Assembly (NCBI GenBank): GCA_041741095.1
Contig: JBGSKQ010000033.1
Coordinates: 1-64,000 of the forward strand
Origin: UBA6168 sp041741095
Lineage (GTDB): Bacteria; Bacteroidota; Bacteroidia; Chitinophagales; Saprospiraceae
DNA: 64,000 nt
Direction of reading: 5' to 3'
The notes under the pieces are model-generated. The model had not been told where the DNA came from, did not search any database, and saw only the letters and a list, made by a program, of their open reading frames with translations. Shown one piece after another: positions 23,899-32,513 of this stretch. The translations under genes and the position numbers were made by a program. Every line of letters starts with the position of its first letter. Position 1 is the first letter of the stretch.

Positions 23899-24957
23899 AT
23901 GAGTAAAACATTACATGATGGCCAGCAGGCCACTGCGGAATTGCAGGGAAAGAATCTGATGGTTTGGCGCAGCTTGCAGCTTGTGTTTTGGCTTGTTGGG
24001 TTCGGCATCTTCATCGCCCTCGTATTTTTCCCCGATATTGGCATTCAGGCATTTTGGAACGTATTGATACCGGTCGCCCCGGCTTTGTTCGTACTATCCA
24101 CAGGCTTTTGGCGAAACGTTTGCCCGCTCGCCACCGTGTCGCTGCTGCCACGCCATTTAGGTATATCAAAAAGCAAAAGATTATCCTTGAAATGGCAAGG
24201 ACGGCTTCACCTCTCAGGCGTTTTGCTGTTGTTCCTTATTGTTCCGTTACGGCATATTGCCCTCGACACAGACGGCTTGGCAACAGCCATTACATTAACA
24301 TTCGTGGCCATTGCGGCATTTACGGCAGGTTATTTTTTTGAGTGGAAAAGCGGCTGGTGTTCCGGCCTCTGCCCCGTACATCCTGTGGAAAAAATGTATG
24401 GCCAAAAAGTACTGTTCACTCCACCGAACGCCCATTGCGGACAGTGTCAAAATTGCGTCATCCCCTGCCCTGATTCAACGGCGGGCATGAACCCAGGCAA
24501 GGCCAATATGCGCCCCTCGCACCGGATCGCTTCGACCCTGCTCGTTGGTGGGCTGCCTGGATTTATTTGGGGCTGGTTCCATGTACCAGACTGTAGGGCC
24601 GGGGCCGATTGGTCGGATTGCTTGGTGGCGTTTGGGCTACCTTATTTCTGTTTGGGCGTTTCCCTGTCCTTGTTTTTGTTGCTGCGCAAATATTTGGCAG
24701 AAAAAAATAATGAATTGATAGTGAGCATCTTCGCTGCCACATCCGTCTCGTTTTATTATTGGTACAGAATACCGGCCTTAGTCGGATATGGCGTCTTCCC
24801 CGGCGATGGGATGCTGGTGGATTTGACGGAGGCTTTGCCTTTTTGGGCAGTGTCGATTTTCCAAATTGTAGTGGCAGGGTTCTTTGTTTGGTGGTTGGTT
24901 GTCCGGCAATCTGTACCTGCTGTTTGGGCTGTAAGGCCGCCATTTGCGAGGCGGTAA
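23899..24957 (+). CDS. Membrane 4Fe-4S protein, NapH/FixG-like
   Basis: A 352-residue polytopic membrane protein with cysteine clusters. About seven to eight hydrophobic helices are visible (first at ~28-50). Cysteines occur in NVCPLATVS (~75), GWCSGLCPVHPVEKMYG (~153-169) and CGQCQNCVIPCPD (~181-192). The second resembles the CGxxCP loop of NapH/NosR/FixG-type electron-transfer proteins, and the third is ferredoxin-like. These proteins pass electrons from quinol or ferredoxin to a periplasmic or cytoplasmic partner. It follows hpd on the same strand after a repeat. A link to oxygenase-dependent tyrosine breakdown is possible but unproven; the partner reductase is not in the window. Confidence 0.75.
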   Translation: MSKTLHDGQQATAELQGKNLMVWRSLQLVFWLVGFGIFIALVFFPDIGIQAFWNVLIPVAPALFVLSTGFWRNVCPLATVSLLPRHLGISKSKRLSLKWQGRLHLSGVLLLFLIVPLRHIALDTDGLATAITLTFVAIAAFTAGYFFEWKSGWCSGLCPVHPVEKMYGQKVLFTPPNAHCGQCQNCVIPCPDSTAGMNPGKANMRPSHRIASTLLVGGLPGFIWGWFHVPDCRAGADWSDCLVAFGLPYFCLGVSLSLFLLLRKYLAEKNNELIVSIFAATSVSFYYWYRIPALVGYGVFPGDGMLVDLTEALPFWAVSIFQIVVAGFFVWWLVVRQSVPAVWAVRPPFARR

Positions 24958-24965
24958 GATGAATC

Positions 24966-25142
24966 AGAAACTGTTTTAAAACCTCTGACGAGACAGAAAA
25001 TGTCTCCCGATAGCTATCGGGATTGAGTGGCAGACGCAGGAAATTTTTGAAGGGATAGCAGCGCTATCGCTGCAAAAATTTCCGAAGTATGCCGCCGAAA
25101 GATGGCGTTTTATGACCGTTGAGAGGTTTTAAAACAGTTTCT
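24966..25142. mobile_element. MITE-like element with 21-bp perfect terminal inverted repeats
   Basis: Terminal repeats 24966-24986 and 25122-25142 (each AGAAACTGTTTTAAAACCTC plus T or complement) are perfect complements. Inside lie a 16-bp perfect palindrome CCCGATAGCTATCGGG (25006-25021) and a stem GGAAATTTTTG / CAAAAATTTCC (25039-25083) capped by GCAGCG/CGCTGC. It encodes no protein. No clear target-site duplication is visible. It starts 8 bp after the stop of the Fe-S protein gene. Confidence 0.7.
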
Positions 25143-25162
25143 TATAATTGGCCACAAAAAAA

Positions 25163-25199
25163 GTGCATCCACCGGTATCCGGTGGATGCACTTTTTTTT
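25163..25199 (-). terminator. rpsT terminator
   Basis: GTGCATCCACCGG (25163-25175) and its exact complement (25179-25191) form a 13-bp stem flanked by A7 and T8, so it works in both directions. It ends transcription of rpsT on the minus strand and of the Fe-S gene on the plus strand. Confidence 0.9.
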
Positions 25200-25217
25200 A
25201 TCCAAAATAGCTTTGGC

Positions 25218-25475
25218 TCAGCCTTGCAACTGGGCAATGTGCTTCATCAGCTTGCTCTTCAGGTTGGCAGCCTTATTGGGGTGCCAAGTATTTTTCTTCG
25301 CCAGTTTGTCAATCATGCTGACCACTTTGGGCAGGAATTTTTCAGCTTCCTCTTTTTCGGCAATACCACGCAGCGTCTGGATGGATGTACGGGTTGTTTT
25401 TTTCTTAAAACGGTTGCGGAGGCGCTTCCTGGCGTCCTGGCGAATCCTTTTTTTCGATGAATGATGATGTGCCAT
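25218..25475 (-). CDS. rpsT: 30S ribosomal protein bS20
   Basis: An 85-residue basic protein starting MAHHHSSKKRIRQDARKRLR, the typical S20 N-terminus of this phylum. It binds 16S rRNA early in 30S assembly. The helical hairpin continues with NRFKKKTTRTSIQTL and the C-terminal motif KNTWHPNKAANLKSKLMKH matches the conserved WH(K/P)N(K/T)A(A/S)RxKSRL pattern. It is a single gene with its own promoter element (25544-25551) and a strong terminator. Confidence 0.97.
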   Translation of the reverse strand: MAHHHSSKKRIRQDARKRLRNRFKKKTTRTSIQTLRGIAEKEEAEKFLPKVVSMIDKLAKKNTWHPNKAANLKSKLMKHIAQLQG

Positions 25476-25543
25476 ATCTTTTTTGACTAAGGTATTTTTA
25501 AACTAAAATCAGGTTTCAAAGGGTGCTTTTTTCAAATGGACGG

Positions 25544-25551
25544 CAAAGATA
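25544..25551 (-). promoter_or_regulatory. rpsT promoter -7 element
   Basis: The minus strand reads TATCTTTG followed by C, a perfect TAnnTTTG match, 69 bp upstream of the rpsT start. T-rich sequence lies upstream but no clean TTTG at the standard spacing. Confidence 0.5.
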
Positions 25552-25650
25552 GGGTAAACGCTTTCAAAAAATAAAAAAAGCGTGATAATATTTTTTAAAA
25601 AAATGCCAGTTCCCAGCGACTTGGGAAAAATTCCTTTAACCCGTAAAAGC

Positions 25651-26814
25651 TCATCGGGCGCCATCCAATTTCACGTTTACTTCCATTTCCTGCTCCTCAC
25701 GCATAATTTTCACCCGCACCACATCGCCAGCCTTGTATTTTTCCAAAATCAAAATCAACTCACTGCCAGATGTCACTTTTTCGCCGTTGAGGGCGATGAT
25801 GGAATCGCCAAAGCGAATGCGGCCATTGCGGTCACGGGTAGTAGGTTGCAGGCCAGCCCTGTCGGCTGGGCCGCCTTGCACGGTGTGGATGATGAGCGCC
25901 CCTTTCAGGCCGAGCCTTTGGGTGGTTTGGGCGGTGGCCAGTTCAATGCCAAGGGTCGGGCGGTTCACTTTCCCATATTTTATCAAATCTGGCACGACCC
26001 ATTTCACCACGTCCACCGGGATGGAAAAACCAATGCCTGCCGATGCGCCGGAAGGACTGTAAATCGCTGTGTTCACGCCGATGAGTTCGCCGGATGAATT
26101 GAGCAGCGGCCCGCCGGAGTTGCCGGGGTTGATGGCCGCATCGGACTGGATCACGTCACGGATGGGGATGCCGCTGACGGAATTGATTTCACGGCCCAAG
26201 GCACTGATGACGCCAGTAGTCAGTGTTTGGTCAAGGCCGAAGGGGTTGCCGATGGCATAGACATTTTGCCCCACCATCAGGTTTTCAGAAAAACCCACGG
26301 GGATGGGCCGCAAGGTGTTGCTGGGGGCGTCAATCCTTAGCACCGCCAGATCCTTTTCGGGAGCAAAACCAATGACTTCGGCATCATAAGTCGTTCGGTC
26401 AGCGAGGGTAACCTGGGAGCGATTGGCATCTTTGATGACGTGGTAATTGGTGATAATGTGGCCCTGTTTGTCCCACACAAAGCCCGAACCGCTGCCCTGG
26501 GGTATTTCCATTACGTTGCGGGTCCAGAAGTCCTGCCGGAGGGCGGAAGTGGTGATAAAAGCGACCGAAGGGGCCAAACTTTCAAACAGTCGGATCGTGG
26601 CCCTTTCTGTTTCCGTCAGGCCGGGAGGCATGTCCACCTTGTTGTTGACGGAAGTAGCCTGGGCGCTTTCGGTCAAATTGCGGGGATTTTCATCGGCCAT
26701 GTCCTGTGGGGCGGCGTCCCGGTTCATTTTTGTGTTCCAGGCGGTGCCGGCCAGGAACCCGGCCACCAATAAAATTGCCCACAACAAGAGGCGGAAAGGG
26801 GAAGAATTTTTCAT
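25651..26814 (-). CDS. Trypsin-like serine protease, HtrA/DegS type (S1C) with one PDZ domain
   Basis: A 387-residue periplasmic quality-control protease anchored by one N-terminal membrane helix (residues ~8-27, LLLWAILLVAGFLAGTAW). The catalytic triad is visible: His in ITNYHVIKDA (~124), Asp in EKDLAVLRID (~155) and Ser in INPGNSGGPLL (~233). One PDZ domain covers the last ~95 residues (GALIIHTVQGGPADRAG). A single PDZ and a membrane anchor resemble DegS more than DegP. ATG 26814 was preferred to 26850 because it places the anchor helix near the terminus. It is divergent from the acyltransferase gene across 145 bp. Confidence 0.93.
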   Translation of the reverse strand: MKNSSPFRLLLWAILLVAGFLAGTAWNTKMNRDAAPQDMADENPRNLTESAQATSVNNKVDMPPGLTETERATIRLFESLAPSVAFITTSALRQDFWTRNVMEIPQGSGSGFVWDKQGHIITNYHVIKDANRSQVTLADRTTYDAEVIGFAPEKDLAVLRIDAPSNTLRPIPVGFSENLMVGQNVYAIGNPFGLDQTLTTGVISALGREINSVSGIPIRDVIQSDAAINPGNSGGPLLNSSGELIGVNTAIYSPSGASAGIGFSIPVDVVKWVVPDLIKYGKVNRPTLGIELATAQTTQRLGLKGALIIHTVQGGPADRAGLQPTTRDRNGRIRFGDSIIALNGEKVTSGSELILILEKYKAGDVVRVKIMREEQEMEVNVKLDGAR

Positions 26815-26959
26815 AGTTGATTTACTTTTTATTTGGCGAAAATAGGGCAATGCAAAGTTTCACAGAAAACGCCTGAACAGGAAGGGTGTTTGATGCACGG
26901 GCGGCATAATTTTGATGTAAAACTGGAATGCGCTTATTTTGCTGCCTAAATTTTAGCAA

Positions 26960-28309
26960 CTGAACCCAATCCTCTTCTTTCTTTACTATTGTTTTAAAAT
27001 CCTGATCGAGGTCACTCGCCGGGTTTTTTATGCTAAAATCACCGTGGTCAACAAAGAAAGGGGGCGCTTCAAAAACCCCTGCATCGTCGTCACCAACCAC
27101 CCCAGTACGATGCTCGACCCGCTGAATGCCGCCGAGGAAATCCAAACAGAAGTTTTTTTCCTGGCCAACGCCAGCTTGTTCAAAAACCCCATCGCTGGCT
27201 GGATTTTACGCAAACTTTACTGCATTCCCATCGAACGGCACAAGGATACGGGCGGCAAACCGCTCGACAACCAAGCCAGCTTCGAGCAGGCGATCGAACA
27301 CCTCGCCAAGGGTGGCTGCCTGTACATAGCACCGGAAGGTGTAAGTGTGGTGGAACGGCGCTTGAGAAAAATGAAAACGGGCACGGCACGTATCGCTTTG
27401 GCCACTGAAAGCAAGCATCATTTTAAACTCGGCCTCAGCATATTGCCAGTCGGCCTCAACTATTCCGACCCGACGCAGTTCCGCAGCCACCTACTCACCA
27501 TATTGGGCGAACCTATTCAAGTCGCTGATTTTCAGAATGATTGGGAACAAGACGAAATGGAAGCCGTGCGGAAATTGACCGACCACGTGAGCGAAAAATT
27601 GGCTTTGCAATTATTGAACACCAGCGACCATGAGGAGGACAAACTGTTGTGCTATTTGGAGGAAATGATGCAAAACGAAAACCGCCTGCCTTCCTATCCG
27701 CATTTCCTTCGGTCGCAAAAGACATTGGCGGGCTTGCAAGCAAGCAAAATCTCCAATCTCGATGCTTTTGCCAAATTCCGGGAAATGGCCTTTGACTATT
27801 TTGAGCAATTGAACATGCTGAAAACCAGCGATTTAGCTTTAAAATGGCGCAATGAAGGGAAAAATCACCTGCCGCTTTTTTTGGTTTTAATAGCCACATT
27901 GCCAGTATTCTTATCTGGCTTTTTGATTCACTTTTTACCTGTTTTTGCTTCCAAAACAATCAGCCGTGCCCTGAACAAGGATATTGATTGGGCACCGACC
28001 ATCAAGTTTTTGGTGGGTTTTGTGGTTTATCCGCTTTTGCTGTTGCTGGAAATCTGGGCCTTTGGGAAGGCTGTGGCTGTTTCTGATGAAACAGGCGTTT
28101 GGCTGAAATGGCTTTTCATTTTAAGCATCGTGCCGCTGGGTTTGGTGGCGGAATGGTGGCTCAAAAACTGGCAGCTCTTGCGCCAAAAATGGCGGGCCAG
28201 CTCGGTTTTTCATCAAAATCCATCAAAATGGAAATGGCTCAATGAAATGAGGGCGGATATTTTATCCAATATTTCCAATATCATTAATTCCTTTCCAAAC
28301 GCACGGTGA
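26960..28309 (+). CDS. 1-acyl-sn-glycerol-3-phosphate acyltransferase-like (PlsC family) membrane protein
   Basis: The protein belongs to the PlsC-type acyltransferases that esterify lysophosphatidic acid or related lipids at the inner membrane. The catalytic motif NHPSTMLDP (NHxxxxD) and the second motif APEGVSV are clear. The C-terminal half has two or three membrane helices (LFLVLIATLPVFLSGFLI and following). The first canonical start is GTG 27044, but this would cut off the N-terminal helix: the frame continues upstream as NPILFFLYYCFKILIEVTRR, like homologues, back to CTG 26960 with TAG just before it (26954). So either CTG is used as a start or an ATG was lost by one base change. The product would be 449 residues. 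It converges with the oxidoreductase gene, with 26 bp of overlap at the 3' ends. Confidence 0.85.
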   Translation: MNPILFFLYYCFKILIEVTRRVFYAKITVVNKERGRFKNPCIVVTNHPSTMLDPLNAAEEIQTEVFFLANASLFKNPIAGWILRKLYCIPIERHKDTGGKPLDNQASFEQAIEHLAKGGCLYIAPEGVSVVERRLRKMKTGTARIALATESKHHFKLGLSILPVGLNYSDPTQFRSHLLTILGEPIQVADFQNDWEQDEMEAVRKLTDHVSEKLALQLLNTSDHEEDKLLCYLEEMMQNENRLPSYPHFLRSQKTLAGLQASKISNLDAFAKFREMAFDYFEQLNMLKTSDLALKWRNEGKNHLPLFLVLIATLPVFLSGFLIHFLPVFASKTISRALNKDIDWAPTIKFLVGFVVYPLLLLLEIWAFGKAVAVSDETGVWLKWLFILSIVPLGLVAEWWLKNWQLLRQKWRASSVFHQNPSKWKWLNEMRADILSNISNIINSFPNAR

Positions 28310-29393
28310 CGCCTTCCTTCGCCGATTGCTTCGCTGCTTCCAAAATCTCCATCACCGTCATGTTGTTTTCCAAGGCCGATAAGTCGGATGGCTGCAATGC
28401 CACCCTTTTGCGGACCACTGCTTCCAACAGGGCGAAAGGGTCGTCAAAAGGTGGTGGTGGCACAGTGGCCTTTTCCATCGTAACTCCTTCTTTTTCAGAA
28501 CGCATGATTTTCAATTCAGAACGGGAAGGGCATTGGACATAGCCGTTTTTGCAATATACCTCCATGTCTTTGCGGTTGTAATTCCAGTTCCAACTGGCCT
28601 GCAGGATGGCTTGCGCTGTAGGGTAAGTCAATATGATGGTCGCCTCGTCGTCCACTTTTGGATAAAGATCGGGTTTGATTTGCTGGGTGATAGCGGTGAC
28701 TGTCAGCGGTTTTTCGCCGTTCATCAACCAGGTGGACAAGTTGGCGCCATAGCAGCCAAAATCGGTCAGGGCACCTGCCCCATTTAGCACAGGGTCGGTC
28801 AGCCATTCCAAAAATTCCTCGTTGCAGCCAATCTCGATGGGGCCGGGATGGCCGTCGTGTACCACTATTTTGCGGATAGGGCCAAAAATTTCGGCTTCTA
28901 CGTCCATCAGCCGCTTGGCGCTGTGGTTGCTGCCGTACCAAGTTGTTTCGTAATTGGTGAGCAGGAAAATGCCGTGTTGTTTAGCCAGGGCCTCCATTTT
29001 TTTGGCATGTTCGAGGCTGACGGCCAGCGGCTTTTCCACCATGACGTGAATGCCCTTCGGCGCACATTTTTCCACCACCTCCAAATGGCCGTAAATCGTG
29101 TTGAAAGCTGTCACGGCCTCCGGTTTGGTTTTTTCAATCATTTCCTCGATGCTGGGATAGACAATGTCCATCGAATAGCCATGCTGTTTTGCATATCGCT
29201 CGGCCAGTTCCCGGTTGCGTTCGGCGATGCCGACAATTTCGATGTCGCCCCGGTCGGGCCTGCCCAAAATCCAGTGGACATGCGTGTGGACGAGACCAGC
29301 CACGCCAACTCGAAGCGGTTTGTCGGTGGGTGTTTGGGCTGTTGAAATTTGTGCTAAAAACAAGGCGAATAGCAAGGCGAGGCTCCATTTCAT
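28284..29393 (-). CDS. Exported Gfo/Idh/MocA-family oxidoreductase
   Basis: A 369-residue NAD(P)-dependent oxidoreductase preceded by a Sec signal peptide (residues 1-19, MKWSLALLFALFLAQISTA). The Rossmann motif is LRVGVAGLVHTHVHW; the conserved substrate/cofactor segment is GIHVMVEKPLAVSLEHA (EKP, with Lys as general acid). The C-terminal alpha/beta domain carries the GALTDFGCYGA motif. Such enzymes act on sugars, inositol or sugar-derived alcohols. Export is seen in many Bacteroidota members and implies a periplasmic role with tightly bound cofactor. The substrate is unknown. Its last 26 bp overlap the convergent acyltransferase gene. Confidence 0.9.
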   Translation of the reverse strand: MKWSLALLFALFLAQISTAQTPTDKPLRVGVAGLVHTHVHWILGRPDRGDIEIVGIAERNRELAERYAKQHGYSMDIVYPSIEEMIEKTKPEAVTAFNTIYGHLEVVEKCAPKGIHVMVEKPLAVSLEHAKKMEALAKQHGIFLLTNYETTWYGSNHSAKRLMDVEAEIFGPIRKIVVHDGHPGPIEIGCNEEFLEWLTDPVLNGAGALTDFGCYGANLSTWLMNGEKPLTVTAITQQIKPDLYPKVDDEATIILTYPTAQAILQASWNWNYNRKDMEVYCKNGYVQCPSRSELKIMRSEKEGVTMEKATVPPPPFDDPFALLEAVVRKRVALQPSDLSALENNMTVMEILEAAKQSAKEGVTVRLERN

Positions 29394-29445
29394 GATAAAA
29401 TTCTTTTAAATTAAAACGGTGAAGATAAGCCTCTTTATTTTCCCG

Positions 29446-32310
29446 TCAATCCCGCCCAAAAGGTGGCCTTCCCTCTGGGGCTTTTTCCTGCTTGGTTTTT
29501 TGTTTGCCAGAATCAAAATGCCGCAGGTTATAAGTGAAAGTCAGCATCACATAGCGGGTCAGGGCATTGGTGCGGGTATCTTCGATATAAGTTTCGGTGA
29601 TGTTGCGGCTGATGTTGCGGTTTTGGTTGAGCAGGTCGTTCACGGAAAGCGTGAGTTCGCCCCGCTGATTTTTAAAAATCTTCTTGCCAATGCCCAAATT
29701 CCATAGCCAGTAATTTTGGTTAAAACCACTGGAAAGGCCCGTGTAATATTGGTTCGACAAGTCCGTGCGAAAAACGAACCCCTCTATTATTTGCCAATTG
29801 AGGCCCAGGCGGGAATTCAGGTTGAAATACTCCGTGTTGCTGGCGGTTTGCAGCGAATTGCTGGCCTTATTGTAACTGGGCCGGGCAGAAATGTTGAAGT
29901 CCAGTTTGTCGCTGATATTGCTGCTCAGCGTCAATCCGGTGCCGACGGTGTGGCTGTTGGAAAAATTCGACTGCTCGTTGATCAGGCCCGGTATCCTCGA
30001 AAAATTGTAGTTCACATCAATATTCAGGTTCGATTTCAACAACTTCACCGGGAGGCCGTAGGTCAAAAAGGAGCGCACATTGCGGTAGCCGTCCAGGTTC
30101 ACGGGCTGCGTCAGTTGGGCGCCTGGCTGCACGTTCAGGCTGTCAAAAATAGGGTGGTCGCTATCGGCTAAAAAAGTGGCATTGGCAATGTAATCGCTGG
30201 TCATGCTACCGCCGATCATGGCAAAAAATACCGTGCTTTTCTCTGTGTTCGTCGCTTGGTAGCGCATGAACAGGTTGTGGGAATAGGATTGTTTCAGGTT
30301 GATATTCCCCGTTTTGAGTTGCAGCGGATTGCTGTTGTCCACCACATTTTGCAATTGCTCCACCGATGGCAATTGGGTATTGGTGCGGTAGTTCAGGCGA
30401 AGGTTTTTCTGGCGTCCATCAATATCGTAGCGAAGCATGGCCGATGGCAAGAAGCTGGAAAAAGTCTGCTCCGTCATCAGGTCTTGCGGGAATTCCTGAT
30501 CGTTCATCAAAGAAGCATACTGATAGCTGGCCCTGGCCGTGAACATCAAGCCGTCGGCCTTGCGGTAGGTGTAGCCAAGCCCCGGCTGTTGGGTAAAATA
30601 ATCGTTGGAAAAAACGTTGCTCAACTGGCTGTTCAAGTCGCTGTAGTCTTGTGCTGCCTCGGAGAAATCGGAAGTTTTTTTATCCGATTCTTCCTGCTGG
30701 TAGCTGGCCCGGTATTCAAGCATGAGCTGGCTGTTTTCGCCAATTGGTTCGGTATAGTTCAGGTTGGCCGACATGTTCCAACTGTTGGCATCCAGCGTTG
30801 ACTGCTGGTTGAGCGTATCAAAAGCTACAGGTTCCGTGAAAAATGCGCTGCTGGAACGAAGCTCGCTGTCGCCATTTTTTGGTGCATAACCCGCTGTGTA
30901 ATTGAGGGAAAAGGTGCGGCCTTTTTTGGCAAACTTGTGCCGCCAGAGCAGGCTGTTGCTGAAATTCATGCCCGTCAAATCGGACAGGTAAGTATTGTAG
31001 GTTTCATTGAGGATGCTGCCGTTCAAGCTGGTCAGCCCGCTCGTGGCAGAATTGCCTTTGTTGAATTGCAAACTCAAACTGGGCCGCATGAGGATGGAGT
31101 TGGACGAATCAATCGTGAACTCAAAACGCATGTTCGCCCGGTGGTTGATATTGGTACTGTTGGCGAGGGTCGTCTCGTCGTACACCTGCCCAAGTCCCTC
31201 ATTATCAAAGTATTGCTGGGTTAGGTATTGCTCGGAGTTGCTTTTGCTGCGGTTGAAAAAATAGCTGCCGCTCACCTCCAGTTTTTTGCCCCACTGGTCG
31301 GAGTAGTTGAGGCCAAATGCCTGGGTGGTAGCAATGCCGCCGCTGGGGTTTACCAAAAAATCGTTGGTAGAGCCGCCGCCATAGCTGCCCCGGCCACCGC
31401 CGGAAGAACGACCACCGCCCTGGGGGCCGCCCCTTCCGCCCCGGCCACCGCTGCTGCCTGTTACACCCAAGAGATCGTCTGTAGAGAAGTTTTGCATGTT
31501 CACATTGTTGGCCATGCCGATAATGGAAATGCGCTGATTGCCATTGAAAAAGTTGAGGTTGCCGCCTGCCTGGTATTTGTCCTCGTAGCCGTAGCCTGCA
31601 TAGATTTTGCCGAATTGCCCGGCCTGCATGTTGTTACGGGTGATGATGTTGATGGTCTTGGAAGTGTTGCCGTCGTCGAAGCCGGTGAACTGCGACTGGT
31701 CGCTTTGCTGGTCGTAGATCTGTATTTTTTGGATGACCTCGGCAGGCAGGTTTTTCAGGGCCGCATTGGGGTCGTTGCCGAAAAAGGGTTTTCCGTCCAC
31801 CAGCACCTGTTTCACGTCCTCGCCTTGCGCCTGCACCTTTCCATCCTGCACTGTCACGGTGGGCATTTTGGCAATCAAATCCTCGGCGTTGGCGTCTTTC
31901 ATCACTTTAAAAGCATCGGCGTTGTATTGCGTGGTGTCGCCCAATTGTTTGGCCATCGGCAGTTTTTCCTTGATTTCTACTTCCGCCAATTGGGTGGTGG
32001 CTGGCTGGATGGTCAAAATGCCCAAGTCCAGGTTTTTGTTGACCATGCTGATGTCCTTTGAAAAATCCTCAAATCCGATGAAGGAGAGTTTCAGTTTGTA
32101 ATCCCCTTTTTCCACCTCTTTCAACGAGAAAGTGCCATCGGCTTCCGTTGCGGCCATTTTGGCATCTTTGCCAGCTAGGGTTTGCAAAATGGCATAAGCA
32201 CCAGGCAGCGGGGCACCCGTCTCGTCCTGGACAGTGCCAGTGATGGTGAAAGTTTGCGCTATTGCCCCAACTGCGCTAATTAAAAATATGGAAACAAGGA
32301 GGTATTTCAT
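29446..32310 (-). CDS. TonB-dependent receptor-like outer-membrane beta-barrel protein (OMP_b-brl_3 type)
   Basis: A 954-residue outer-membrane protein. The signal peptide (1-18) is followed by a carboxypeptidase-regulatory-like domain (TFTITGTVQDETGAPLPGAY) to about residue 110. A plug-like domain follows (VTVQDGKVQAQGEDVKQVLV, then VDGKPFFGNDPNAALKNLPA) to ~215. The rest is a large C-terminal beta-barrel. A Gly/Arg-rich segment (GGRGGRGGPQGGGRSSGGG, ~290-312) lies in a predicted extracellular loop. The order matches the outer-membrane barrel family PF14905, which lacks a canonical TonB box. The substrate is unknown. The last strand is unusual: the C-terminus ends in a charged tail (KQEKAPEGRPPFGRD) instead of an aromatic residue. 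Confidence 0.9.
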   Translation of the reverse strand: MKYLLVSIFLISAVGAIAQTFTITGTVQDETGAPLPGAYAILQTLAGKDAKMAATEADGTFSLKEVEKGDYKLKLSFIGFEDFSKDISMVNKNLDLGILTIQPATTQLAEVEIKEKLPMAKQLGDTTQYNADAFKVMKDANAEDLIAKMPTVTVQDGKVQAQGEDVKQVLVDGKPFFGNDPNAALKNLPAEVIQKIQIYDQQSDQSQFTGFDDGNTSKTINIITRNNMQAGQFGKIYAGYGYEDKYQAGGNLNFFNGNQRISIIGMANNVNMQNFSTDDLLGVTGSSGGRGGRGGPQGGGRSSGGGRGSYGGGSTNDFLVNPSGGIATTQAFGLNYSDQWGKKLEVSGSYFFNRSKSNSEQYLTQQYFDNEGLGQVYDETTLANSTNINHRANMRFEFTIDSSNSILMRPSLSLQFNKGNSATSGLTSLNGSILNETYNTYLSDLTGMNFSNSLLWRHKFAKKGRTFSLNYTAGYAPKNGDSELRSSSAFFTEPVAFDTLNQQSTLDANSWNMSANLNYTEPIGENSQLMLEYRASYQQEESDKKTSDFSEAAQDYSDLNSQLSNVFSNDYFTQQPGLGYTYRKADGLMFTARASYQYASLMNDQEFPQDLMTEQTFSSFLPSAMLRYDIDGRQKNLRLNYRTNTQLPSVEQLQNVVDNSNPLQLKTGNINLKQSYSHNLFMRYQATNTEKSTVFFAMIGGSMTSDYIANATFLADSDHPIFDSLNVQPGAQLTQPVNLDGYRNVRSFLTYGLPVKLLKSNLNIDVNYNFSRIPGLINEQSNFSNSHTVGTGLTLSSNISDKLDFNISARPSYNKASNSLQTASNTEYFNLNSRLGLNWQIIEGFVFRTDLSNQYYTGLSSGFNQNYWLWNLGIGKKIFKNQRGELTLSVNDLLNQNRNISRNITETYIEDTRTNALTRYVMLTFTYNLRHFDSGKQKTKQEKAPEGRPPFGRD

Positions 32311-32410
32311 GGTTGATTGTTGACGGTGGATGGATTGGCTGCTGAGCGAAGGCCCGCAACTGTGGACTATAACACGGATTGTGAACGAAAGTAGGATTTA
32401 AGCCAAAAAA

Positions 32411-32435
32411 AGGAAGAGGCCGCTCGCCCCTTCCT
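32411..32435 (-). terminator. Terminator of the Spy-like gene
   Basis: AGGAAGAGGC and GCCCCTTCCT pair with one mismatch, and on the minus strand a run of seven T follows (A-run at 32404-32410). It lies 79 bp downstream of the Spy-like gene. Confidence 0.7.
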
Positions 32436-32513
32436 ATGGTAATTAGTGAATCGAATTCACCCGACTATTGTATTTCTTGTTTGGGTCAAAGCCCTTGATG
32501 GCCGGATGGAAAT

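Noticed and set aside
31228..32061. Long plus-strand open frame (277 codons) opposite the TonB-dependent receptor-like gene
   Set aside because: It is antisense to a clear outer-membrane protein and has no signal peptide, domain or promoter of its own; GC-rich antisense frames of this kind are common here.
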